From positions 124,001-188,000 of the forward strand of contig CANFHA010000003.1 in assembly GCA_947446645.1 (NCBI GenBank): a stretch of DNA of 64,000 bases. Direction: 5' to 3'. Source of the DNA: Chitinophagaceae bacterium (lineage in GTDB: Bacteria; Bacteroidota; Bacteroidia; Chitinophagales; Chitinophagaceae). The notes under the pieces are model-generated. The model was not told the DNA's origin. It worked only from the letters and a program-made list of their open reading frames with translations, and made no database searches. Of the stretch, positions 38,001 through 45,200 are shown piece after piece. Within the stretch, counting starts at the first letter, position 1, and every line of letters starts with the position of its first letter. The translations under genes and the position numbers were made by a program.

Positions 38001-38303
38001 GAAGCTGGTGGAGCCGCCACCGCAAAATCCGCCCAAAGAGATGAATCCGTTTGAGGAAACAGCGGTTGAAGTATAAGGTGCGCCGCAGAAATAAAACGTA
38101 AACCCAATGGGCACAGAGCATATACCACAGTCATCGCAGGTTATGCCTGTGGTTGAAGTCGTTCCCGCAACACCGGATATACTTGAATACGGGCTGGAGA
38201 ATGCCGAGAAGCTATACGATGCAGCGGTCTGCGCAAAAGTGCGTGCAGAAAGGCAGGTAAGGACAAGAAACAAATTGAGTAAAACAAACTTTTTCATGTT
38301 CAA
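32037..38303 (-). CDS. Giant T9SS-exported surface protein with Ig-like repeats
   Basis: A 2088-residue protein. Signal peptide (FVLLNLFLVLTCLSARTFAQ). Residues about 26-245 form an N-terminal domain with AVSSNGFISLGG and LMPFWDDLTG. Then come 18 repeats of about 71 residues (about 245-1530) of BIG2-like type, each with VC near the start, GGTWSS, LVTGVxAGT, a second Cys and VTVN. Six Ig-like repeats of about 80 residues (YQWYKDG, about 1530-2010) follow, and a type A T9SS sorting domain (DVSIYPNPAQSVLHIEA to LKTEKLVKA). Probably an adhesin or matrix protein; the ligand is unknown. Paired Cys may give one disulphide per repeat. Confidence 0.85.
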   Translation of the reverse strand: MNMKKFVLLNLFLVLTCLSARTFAQTAASYSFSAFSSPYSSISGVAGTTSTTGITCDDCGICSVPIGFTFYFCGAPYTSTAVSSNGFISLGGFCGGGSTSFQNLLSNIGSVAGGVGMLMPFWDDLTGLSGIFGTAVPAYYSTTGAVGSRIFTFEWKDWGRYSTTKTANFQVKLYEGSNIIDFCYGTSNFNTSGLTSGSIGIANSGTDFQSLPNTGTAPVPSSTIFTETLSSSPANGQVYRWSTCNSGTITGTRTVCVGSTTNLSDVITGGTWTSSSTGIATVSATGVVGGVSGGTSTITYTSSVGCYTVAVVTVNPLPGTINGTRSVCTGATTTLTDASAGTWSSGTPTVATVIAGTGVVTGVAPGTSNITFTTAAGCTAIAVVTVNPGASPITGTLSVCVGLNTALTDAGGGTWTASGTAVVGSSGVVSGLSTGTAIITYTLPGGCFVTATVTVNPSPTTILGASTVCEGSTITLSDAVAGGTWSSSATGTATVISGTGVVTGVSAAGTGITTITYDLGAGCSITKQITVNVTPAAITGTLSVCVGAVTSLTDATAGGTWSSAIPTVGTVDASGNVTGIALGTTVISYSLGSCYAIAVVTVNTAPGPITGTLSVCETFTTTLTDSPTGGVWASTPSTVATVTGGVVTGVSAGTAAISYQIGTCYATTVVTVNTQPAAITGITSVCAGSSTALTDATAGGTWSSTVVAVGTVSGTGNVTGIGVGTTTISYTIGTCVATTIVTVNTQPGAILGTLTVCETFTTSLSDATTGGVWSSTPATTASISGSGLVTGVAAGTATISYTIGSCYATAIVTVNTQPGAITGLTSVCVGSSTALTDAVAGGTWTSSNTAAGTVSATGVVTGVGVGTTTISYTIGTCATSIVVTVNTQPVAITGNTGPICNTTTLALSDATTGGVWSSAPTTVATISAGGLVTGAGVGTATISYSIGTCAVSTVVTVNLQPSAISGSPSVCSGFTTQLSDVDAGGTWSSTVLAVGTVDATGLVNGLSVGTTTISYTIGSCAATAVVTVNSTPVAITGTLSVCETFTTQLSDATGGGVWSSTPATTATISGTGLVTGVAAGTATISYSISGCAATAIVTVNTQPAAITGALGVCNSFTTQLSDATAGGTWTSVTTTVATIDATGLVTGVGLGTSVISYTLGSCAATATVTVNSQPVAITGTLTVCATFTTQLSDATSGGVWSSTPATTASISGTGLVTGVAAGTATISYDISGCAVTAIVTVNTQPAAITGSLAVCQGLTTQLSDATTGGVWTSGTTGVATIDAAGLVTGLATGTSLISYTLGTCAATAVVTVQPLPVAISGTKTVCVGSTTSLSDATGGGTWSASNGNATVSGTGLVTGVTAGTDVITYTIGTGCIVTTIVTINPLPSAISGATSVCLGFTVTLSDATAGGTWSSGNATIASVTAGGVVTGNAVGVTSISYTLGTGCRVTSPMTVNPLPGTINGPVTVCPGSSVTLTNASAPGTWSSSNGAVATIVAGTGVLTGIIAGTSNITFTLGTGCYVTRVETVNPAPAATITPLGDTTFCPGGFVVLTANVASGLTYQWYQNGGAIAGATASTYTAVLTGSFTVTETNTFGCSANSIPMLVTVDNPVAVIALASGSTTICAGSTTTINATTGVGYTYQWLLAGVPITGETNSTLAVSTAGDYAVIVTNATGCSATSNTITIAISPAPTAGVVLSGPITFCAGGSVTLTADLSAGYTYQWYNAAGAISGEVGNTYTATTTGGYYVIVSNGFGCATTSVITNVVADPLPDVTITPAGPTLFCAGGSVVLNAVSVAGDIYQWYKDGVAITGATSASYLATASGSYTVKVINPTTGCSAETPAGAGTVVTVITSPSIVPLTPTNYCWGSSAILSTSVSGTGVTYQWYKDGVLIPGATGATYNVTTPGDYTVDITITGSCTNTTSSVHVNEFPLPNPIVSYSSTSHVFYTGNFYVTYQWYKDGSPIAGATSYGVADIGNGNYKVRVTDTNGCQSVSDPYPFTGSTTGVHNVNKTDVSIYPNPAQSVLHIEAGITVRAVITSVDGRSILDIAEAKDINISNLADGVYMIAVYDNNGQKLKTEKLVKATN
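33710..37571 (-). repeat. 18 tandem BIG2-like coding repeats, partly in a two-unit super-repeat
   Basis: Units of about 213 bases. In the middle of the array, units alternate between a type with ETFTT...GGVWSSTPATT and a type with GGTWSS...VGTV, giving a period of about 425 bases. Units 8, 12 and 14 share GLVTGVAAGTATISY exactly, implying duplication of pairs or gene conversion. Confidence 0.7.
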
Positions 38304-38399
38304 ATATTATGCTGTTACTACTATAAACCTTCTCTTATGAGATATAAAAAACTATCCCGCTTACCATAACTATGTGGTAAACAGGTTAGAATCGTACGC

Positions 38400-38407
38400 T
38401 AAAGATA
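38400..38407 (-). promoter_or_regulatory. Possible -7 box (TATCTTTA) of the giant surface-protein gene
   Basis: The minus strand reads TATCTTTA about 96 bases upstream of the start at 38303; one mismatch to TAnnTTTG. Confidence 0.35.
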
Positions 38408-38470
38408 AAGGATTTTAATTGTAAAATTAACTTTCGAACATATTTCCCACCTTAAACATGGGCTAAAAAT

Positions 38471-38507
38471 AAATATTCGCAGCTGTGCAAAACAGATGCG
38501 AATATTT
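38471..38507 (-). terminator. Terminator after the EGF-like lipoprotein gene
   Basis: AAATATTCGCA (38471-38481) pairs with TGCGAATATTT (38497-38507), extended by an inner CTGT/ACAG. The minus strand continues into ATTTTTAG. Confidence 0.7.
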
Positions 38508-38530
38508 TGAAGTATTGACCTTAAAGAAGA

Positions 38531-39049
38531 TTAATGGAGGCCTACTCTTTTGCTCTGGCCAAAATAATGGCAGGAGTAGGTGCTGGTATCTTGCTCCACG
38601 CTATACGCCATCCATAGACTATCGTTGCTAAGCTTGCCCCAGCCCTGGTAAGTGGTACCATTATTAGCGCCGATAAACGTAAAGGAGTCCGGAGACTGAA
38701 TCGTACAAATGGCGCTGTCGTCCCAATTACCTATAAAATGCTTCATTACCATCTCATAAGGATTATAAGATATTGCCTGAAGTATAATATTGTATTGATG
38801 ATACTGATCAGGGAAATTGCTGCAGCTGTCGCCGCCGTTGTAGTTGAATATGAATTTGTCGCGGCTCAGCGTATCGCACCTGAGGCCTTCATAGCCTACC
38901 GGGCACTCGCAATTTCCGCCGTTGCATACGCCACGGTGCAGGCACATTACATTATGGCATTTATCCTTATTACATGCGGTATAGGAGATGGCGGTAAGAC
39001 AGGCTATAGCAACAAATGAAGCAAGAATAATAAGGCGCACGTGTTTCAT
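38531..39049 (-). CDS. Lipoprotein with an EGF-like domain
   Basis: A 172-residue protein. N-terminal lipoprotein-type signal ending ISYTAC, then an EGF-like module CHNVMCLHRGVCNGGNCECP followed by VGYEGLRC (six Cys in the 1-3, 2-4, 5-6 spacing pattern). The remaining 110 residues are beta-rich with two more Cys and no recognised family. Single EGF modules behind a lipobox are known in Bacteroidota lipoproteins. A TATCTTTG promoter box lies 38 bases upstream, between the gene and the tandem terminator array. Confidence 0.7.
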   Translation of the reverse strand: MKHVRLIILASFVAIACLTAISYTACNKDKCHNVMCLHRGVCNGGNCECPVGYEGLRCDTLSRDKFIFNYNGGDSCSNFPDQYHQYNIILQAISYNPYEMVMKHFIGNWDDSAICTIQSPDSFTFIGANNGTTYQGWGKLSNDSLWMAYSVEQDTSTYSCHYFGQSKRVGLH

Positions 39050-39087
39050 AAATGAAATTTGAACAGCTAATATATTAAATGTTTGGC

Positions 39088-39095
39088 CAAAGATA
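39088..39095 (-). promoter_or_regulatory. -7 box (TATCTTTG) of the EGF-like lipoprotein gene
   Basis: The minus strand reads TATCTTTG, 38 bases before ATG 39049. The terminator array begins about 40 bases further upstream. Confidence 0.5.
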
Positions 39096-39137
39096 ACTTT
39101 TGATGCTGAAATTTTTGCAGGTAGCAGGAAGTATTTT

Positions 39138-39626
39138 GGTTTGGGGATTCGAAAGATCCGCCCAATAAGAAAGCCCCGGCTGTCCGGAGCTGGTAGTTCT
39201 CAAGGTTTGGGGAATTAAAAGAGCTATGAACAATAGAAAAGCCCCGGAAGTCCGGAGCTTGTAGTTCTTAAGGTCTGGGGGATTCAAAAGTGCTCGGCCA
39301 ATAAAAAAGCCCCGGAAGTCCGGAGCTTGTAGTTCTCAAGGTCTGGGGGATTCAAAAGTGCTCGGCCAATAAAAAAGCCCCGGAAGTCCGGAGCTAGTAG
39401 TTCTCAAGGTCTGGGGGATTCAAAAGTGCTCGCCCAATAAAAAAGCCCCGGAAGTCCGGAGCTAGTAGTTCTCAAGGTCTGGGGGATTCAAAAGTGCTCG
39501 CCCAATAAAAAAGCCCCGGCTGTTCGGAGCTAGTAGTTCTCAAGGTCTGGGGGATTCAAAAGTGCTCGCCCAATAAAAAAGCCCCGGCTGTCCGGAGCTA
39601 GTAGTTCTCAAGGTGTCAGGGGGATA
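39138..39626. repeat. Tandem 68-bp repeat, seven copies, each a minus-strand terminator-like hairpin
   Basis: Copies of AATAAAAAAGCCCCGG begin at 39165, 39233, 39301, 39369, 39437, 39505 and 39573, exactly 68 bases apart. Each holds CCCCGG, a 4-base loop (CTGT or AAGT), CCGGAG. On the minus strand this reads GCTCCGG-loop-CCGGGGC followed by TTTTTTATT, an intrinsic terminator. The rest of the unit (TAGTTCTCAAGGTCTGGGGG and ATTCAAAAGTGCTCG) is also conserved. The first two units are most diverged, the inner ones nearly identical. Short open frames across the array are judged non-coding. Confidence 0.9.
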
Positions 39627-39831
39627 TCTTTGAGTGAATGAAGTATCTCTTTAAAGGAGCAAATTTAAGGATAAGTCTCTACGAAAGTTCACATTTTTAT
39701 AAAAGATTTATAAGTTTGACCATACCAATGTTCCATGCTAACCAAGCAACATACTGTATCTTCGCATTTGGCGTTAAGGAAATGGCCTGCTTTATTTTGC
39801 AATTTCCGCAAGCTTATATAATTACCAATAC

Positions 39832-40545
39832 ATGAAACGAGGCTATCTGCTGGTCATCATCATTTTACTGTTTTCCGCACGGCCTGCATTAGCCCAACGC
39901 CCTTTGCTCAATATGCCGGAGCATGACGACAAGCGATACTACTTTGGTATATCATTTGGCTTTAATGAATCTGTATACCAGATAAGCTATACCTCTTCTT
40001 TTGCCAACACCGATACCTTCAGGCGTATACAGCCCCACTGGCAGCCGGGCTTTAACCTTGGTCTGATAGGCAACCTGAAACTTACAAATTTTGTTGATCT
40101 GCGCTTTGTGCCATCTCTTTCCTTTGCATCGAAGAATCTTAATTATGAATATGGCCCCACTGCCACGCGTGCGGTGGATAGCGAGGTGAACAAGACGATT
40201 GAGTCTATATATATGCACCTGCCACTGCAGCTGAAATTTAAAAGTGACAGGATTAAAAATTTCCGGTTTTATGGTCTTGCCGGTGGTAAGTTCGATTATG
40301 ACCTTGCCGCAAATGCCCGCTCTCACCGCCCAGATGAGTTTCTTAAAGTAAGCCCTGTGGATTTTGGTTATGAAATAGGCGTAGGCTTTGAGTTCTTTAA
40401 CCCTAATTTTATTTTCTCCCCAGAGATAAAGCTAAGCCAGGGCCTTACGAACCAGCTATACCCCGACCATGGCCTGCAGCTAACCAATGCCATAAACTCC
40501 CTGCATACGCGTATGATCGTTATTTCCATTCACCTGGAGGGATAG
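39832..40545 (+). CDS. porT: PorT, type IX secretion outer-membrane protein
   Basis: A 237-residue protein with a signal peptide (YLLVIIILLFSARPALAQ), then NMPEHDDKRYYFGISFGFNE, the typical PorT opening, eight or so amphipathic strands (NFVDLRFVPSLSFASKNLNY; FRFYGLAGGKFDYDLA; FIFSPEIKLSQGLTN) and the final strand MIVISIHLEG. PorT/SprT is required for T9SS secretion and gliding in relatives. The gene stands alone here; 782 bases upstream are free of genes and hold the tandem terminator array. Confidence 0.85.
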   Translation: MKRGYLLVIIILLFSARPALAQRPLLNMPEHDDKRYYFGISFGFNESVYQISYTSSFANTDTFRRIQPHWQPGFNLGLIGNLKLTNFVDLRFVPSLSFASKNLNYEYGPTATRAVDSEVNKTIESIYMHLPLQLKFKSDRIKNFRFYGLAGGKFDYDLAANARSHRPDEFLKVSPVDFGYEIGVGFEFFNPNFIFSPEIKLSQGLTNQLYPDHGLQLTNAINSLHTRMIVISIHLEG

Positions 40546-40552
40546 GAGTTAG

Positions 40553-40573
40553 GTTAAAAGGTAAAAGTGAAAA
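40553..40573 (+). repeat. 7-nt-phased A-rich tract after porT
   Basis: gttaaaa, ggtaaaa, gtgaaaa, starting 8 bases after the porT stop. Confidence 0.6.
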
Positions 40574-40602
40574 CCCGTTCCGCTTTACTTACATTAAGGT
40601 AC

Positions 40603-40902
40603 CTACAATATTTCCCGGTTTTTAGATTCCACTGAAATAGCTGTTATCTTTTCGTGCAGGCGCACCGTGTTTTCGTCATTGAGCAGATGTATCTGGTCAT
40701 GTACTGCCTTATCGTATTCGTTATTGCGAAAGGAGAGTAGTGCAATATTATTGATCTCTTCCCGGTACTTATCGTTGTGGAGGCGCAGAAATGCCAGCGC
40801 CGTTGCTGGATTCTTTTCGTCCGGGTAGGCATCAAGGTACAGCTGCATGTATTTATCAAACACCTGCGTTGCTTCCTCCTGATATTTGCTTACCGTTGCC
40901 AC
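40603..40902 (-). CDS. Hypothetical helical protein
   Basis: A 99-residue protein, GTG start at 40902, wholly helical by inspection (YQEEATQVFDKYMQLYLDAY; LRLHNDKYREEINNIALLSF). No signal peptide or cysteine. No family was recognised. It converges on porT; transcripts reading through its end would pass antisense over porT toward the terminator array. Confidence 0.6.
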   Translation of the reverse strand: MATVSKYQEEATQVFDKYMQLYLDAYPDEKNPATALAFLRLHNDKYREEINNIALLSFRNNEYDKAVHDQIHLLNDENTVRLHEKITAISVESKNREIL

Positions 40903-40982
40903 GATATAATTAGGGAAACAAAATAAATGAAAAATATGGAAACACGTGCACGGAGAACAACTATTGTTATGCGGCTATATTA

Positions 40983-41005
40983 AATTAATTGAAAATCAAT
41001 TAATT
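40983..41005. repeat. A/T-rich perfect inverted repeat
   Basis: AATTAATTGA, loop AAA, TCAATTAATT, in the spacer between divergent genes at 40902 and 41104. It could be an operator; no regulator is adjacent. Confidence 0.5.
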
Positions 41006-41103
41006 ATACGGTGGTGGCACGGTTATTGGTATACTTAGATCAAATGACACTGTAATAGATTCAACAATGCATTTGTTGCTACAGTGCTTGCCAACTAAAA
41101 GAT

Positions 41104-41361
41104 ATGAAAAAGTATGTAGTTATGGCCGTTATGGCCTTCGCATTGAATTGTTCGGCAGTTTCTGCACAGGAACAGGTTCAAACCAAAAGGGAAGACAAGG
41201 AGCAAAGGAAGGCAGACAATAAAAAAAGGATGCTTAACAACAGCCAGTCTAAACTGGACAAAAAGCAAGGTAAACTGGACAAAAAAGACCGGAAAATGCA
41301 CAAAAAGCAACGGAAAGTAAATAAATCACAAAGAGCTATAAACAGCGAAACAGCTAAATAA
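41104..41361 (+). CDS. Small exported Lys-rich protein
   Basis: An 85-residue protein with a signal peptide (YVVMAVMAFALNCSAVSAQE). The mature part is extremely basic and repetitive: near-heptads of the type SKLDKKQGKLDKKDRKMHKK, likely one long helix. No family was recognised. A strong terminator directly follows, which supports a real, discrete transcript. Confidence 0.6.
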   Translation: MKKYVVMAVMAFALNCSAVSAQEQVQTKREDKEQRKADNKKRMLNNSQSKLDKKQGKLDKKDRKMHKKQRKVNKSQRAINSETAK

Positions 41362-41383
41362 CCATCAGTTTCTTATAATTATT

Positions 41384-41424
41384 GCACAAAGGCTTCTGGA
41401 TCACAGAAGCCTTTGTGCTTTTTT
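41384..41424 (+). terminator. Rho-independent terminator
   Basis: GCACAAAGGCTTCTG and CAGAAGCCTTTGTGC form a 15-base stem followed by TTTTTT. Confidence 0.92.
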
Positions 41425-41441
41425 GTTAGCTGGCACATCCT

Positions 41442-41867
41442 CTAATCGAACTCACTTGGTGCTATACAGTCCATCCAGTACTCAATTATTTTCTTTATCA
41501 CCTTTTCCAGGTCCTGTATAGAATTCGGTTTTTTGAAAAAACCCTGCACGGAGAGTGCATATGCATCCAGCACTGATTTTTTAGTGGCAGCTGTAGTAAA
41601 GAAAAGATAAGGTATACACTTTGTGTGCAGCTGTTCGTTTGTGAAAATCTTATTTCTTAATTCAAACCCGTTTATCCTGGGCATATTAATGTCTGACAGG
41701 ATGAGAAAAGGCTGAGTATCCGTTTTGGTAATGAATTCCAGGGCGTCATTGCCATCGGAGAAAAAACAGATCTTGTTTTTATAGTTCAGCCTTGTAAAAA
41801 TCTCCGCCATCATTTCCTGGTCGTCTCTATCATCTTCTATAACTACAATGGGTCCGCTTTTGTTCAT
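41442..41867 (-). CDS. Single-domain response regulator
   Basis: A 141-residue receiver domain: acidic pair EDDRDD, phosphoacceptor in LSDINMP, Thr in FFTTAA, Lys in GFFKKP. No output domain, so it likely acts by protein contact or phosphorelay. ATG 41867 (MNKSGPIVVIEDD) gives the usual start next to strand 1; ATG 41921 or a TTG at 41948 would add an unstructured leader. It is divergent from the large histidine kinase at 42202, a possible partner. Confidence 0.85.
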   Translation of the reverse strand: MNKSGPIVVIEDDRDDQEMMAEIFTRLNYKNKICFFSDGNDALEFITKTDTQPFLILSDINMPRINGFELRNKIFTNEQLHTKCIPYLFFTTAATKKSVLDAYALSVQGFFKKPNSIQDLEKVIKKIIEYWMDCIAPSEFD

Positions 41868-42201
41868 ATGATCTGATTCTGGCGCAAGGTAGTTGTTTTT
41901 ACTGCGCCCGCTTTGTTCCATGTATTTAGTTCCTTTATTCAGTGGCAAATATGCAGCGCTACCTCAGCCGCAATACGGCATCTTACTAAAGAAAGATAAT
42001 AAAATCAACGATTTAATAAAGTGAAAATTCTCTAATAAATTCATATATCTTTACATTATTAAAAGCAAAAGAGATAATTGTAATTAACAAGCATTTAAAA
42101 CAGTACGCATTTGGTGTTAACGAATTGACCAAAATACATGTTTTCATTTAGTAGCTGCGATTTTGGATTGATTAAGAATTACCTGCGAACCTGAGATTAG
42201 A
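41868..42201. other. Divergent spacer between response regulator and kinase
   Basis: About 330 bases. A/T-rich. Contains TATCTTTA (42046-42053), a near match to the -7 box on the plus strand, about 150 bases before the kinase start. No gene or clear hairpin seen. Confidence 0.4.
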
Positions 42202-45200
42202 ATGAAAGAAAAAATAAAAATTCTCTTAGTAGAGGACAACCAGGTTTCACTAGAGCTGGGAAAGGAGATCTTAGAAACGGCGGAATATGAAGTTGTTGCT
42301 GCCCACAATGGGGCTGAAGCGCTTAAATTACTGCCCTGTCACAACATATCTGTGATCATTACAGACATATTGATGCCGGATATAGACGGCTATTCACTCT
42401 GCTACCAGGTAAGGACCAATAAGGAATATAACGCTATACCAATCATCATCTATTCGGCTACCTACATTTCGCAGAATGACGAAGAACTGGCACTGGAAAT
42501 TGGCGCTGACAAATACATACGCAAGCCTGCGAGCATAGAATTGCTACTGGAAACTATAAAGGACATTATTGCCTCACCCCGGAAGCTGGAATATAAAATA
42601 ACCGGCCAGCACGAGCTATCGGAAATTACAAGGATCTATAACTCGCAATTTATTGAAAAGCTGGAATCGAAAAACCGGGAACTTGAGGAAGCGAAGCATA
42701 AAATTTTAGAAAGTGAGCAGCGCTTCCGCGCTATTATTGAGAATAGTTTTGAAGCTATTGTATTGCGAGATCATAGGGGAGCCGTAGTTTATCAATCACC
42801 AGGTGCTGAAAAAATAACGGGTTATACCACCGAAGAACTGAAGGATACCGGCTTAGCCTCATTCATACACCCGGATGATATGGAACAGGTAATGGCCCGT
42901 ATGGAAACTGTAAGAAGGAATCCCAAAAAGCCTGTACATGGAATAAATAGAATACGGCATAAAAGTGGAAGGTATATCTGGATTGAGGGTTATACTGCTA
43001 ATTTGCTGGAGGATGAGAACGTAAAGGCTATGGTGGGGAACTTCCGGGATATCACCGAGCGGAAACTATCTGAAGAAAAATTAGAAAAAAGAGAACTGAG
43101 ATTTAAGGCCCTGCTCGAAAACAATGTTGATGCCATCTCGCTTTTGGACGAGCATGGCAAAATTACCTACCATTCGCCAGGTGCCGAACGTTTACTTGGC
43201 TATACCCCTGAAGAGATACTGGGCAGCCAGGGCATTGATTTTTTTCATCCGGATGATGTGCAGGGTGTGCGTGAGCGCCTGGTAACGGCACTGAAAAATC
43301 CGGGTATGCCCATCTTTCGCACAAACAGGCTGCGGCACAAAGACGGGCATTACATATGGGTAGATGGGACAACAACAAATCTGCTGCATGACGAGAATAT
43401 ACGGGCTTTCGTGGGCAATTTTCATGACATTACCGAACGCAAGCTTGCGGAAGCAAAAAGTGAAGAAAATGACCGGCGGCTAGCCGCTGAACGGGCACGA
43501 TTCTCCAATCTTTTTTTACAAGCGCCATCATGCATATGCATACTGGCGGGGCCAGACCATGTATATGAGATGGCCAACCCGCTGTACTTGCAGATAACGG
43601 GAAAGAAAGATATAATAGGAAAGACGGCGGAGGAAGTCTTCCCGGAGCTGGTGGAACAGGGTTTTTTGGGGCTACTGGGAAATGTATATAAAACCGGACT
43701 ACCATTTTCTGGTAAAGAAGCGTTCATTCAGCTGGACGTTTTAGAAAATGGTGAACTTACAGATCAGTACATGGATTTCGTGTACCAACCCTATAAAGAC
43801 GATAACGGTAAAGTAGAGGGTATTTTCTTTTTTGCAAACCTGGTTACGGAGCAGGTACTGGCCAGGAAGAAAACGGAACAGAATGAAAATCACTTTCGTG
43901 CACTGGTGGAAAACGCAACCGACCTGGTAGTAAAAACTGATGAGCAAGGCAGGATAACCTATGTAAGCCCTGCTCATGTAAAACTGACAGGATGCAGTGT
44001 GCAGGAGATATTGGGCAGATCATTCTTTTCTTTTCAGCATCCGGATTATGTGCAGGAGTTAAAGCAAAAGTTCAAAGAGCTATTAGCTAGCCCCGGAGTG
44101 CCCATGCCGCGTGTCAGCCGCTTCCGGCGCAGAGACGGAACCTACAGTTGGGTAGAAGGAACAGTGATAAATCTGCTTAATGATGAAAATGTAAAGGGAA
44201 TTGTTTGCAATTTCCATGATATATCGGATAGTAAACTTGCAGAACAAAAACTCATTCATGCCAACAGGCTTTATGTATTCATCAGTCAGATAAACCAGAT
44301 CATCGTACACATAACCGATAAGGCGGAGCTATATAGAGAGGCATGCCGCATTGCCATTACTATTGGTAAATACCAGATGGCATGGATAGGTGAGGTGGAT
44401 GTACCAAATAAAAGAATTTCCCTTGTAGACAGTTGTGGCATAGCACAGGGAGATGTTTATTTGTTCGACAATGTGCGCTACGAGGATAAAGGACCGCAAG
44501 ATCGTGCAATAACCTCTGGTGAGTACTATGTATGCAATAATGTGCAGCAAGACCTGGAAACTGTAGGCTGGAAGCCATTTGCGGCCATGTACTCTTTGCG
44601 CTCGTGCATGGTACTGCCCATAAAGTGCGCAGGCGTTACGGTGGCAACTTTTAACCTGTATTCGTCAGAACAAAATTTGTTCGACGAACAGGAAATAGCG
44701 TTGCTGCGGGAAGTAGCCGGTGACATCTCCTTTGCACTCGATGTATTTGAGAAAGAAAAAAAGAGGCAACGGATGGAGCAGGAGCTGATCCATAGCGAAA
44801 TGCGCCTGAAGCAAGCGCAGGCTATAGCGCACGTAGGCAGCTGGGAGCTGGACTATATATCCGGTGCGGCCATCTGGTCTGATGAGTTTTGTAAAATATA
44901 CGGTCTCTCGCCGCTTGACAACAGGCAAACCTTTCAGACCTGGATATCATTTATACACCCTGATGATGTGGCGTACACGAAGCAGGTGCTTAATGACGCC
45001 CGGAAGGCATCAAGCAATTTTGCATTTCACCATCGCATCATAATCGGAGATGGCGAAATAAGGCACATCTATTCGCAAGCCGAATTTGTCTTTGACCACG
45101 CGAATAACCCGGTAATGCTGCATGGTGTAGCACACGATATCACAAAGATGAAGAAGGCAGAACTGGAGCGCACAAAAATTATTGCTGATATGGTGCAGCG

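Noticed and set aside
39075..39287. Minus-strand 70-codon frame across the first repeats
   Set aside because: It is a translation of the terminator repeats, and its start lies downstream of the array's first hairpins; no protein-like features.
39138..39626. The 68-bp tandem array as a CRISPR array
   Set aside because: The whole unit repeats, with no unique spacers, and no cas genes are present.
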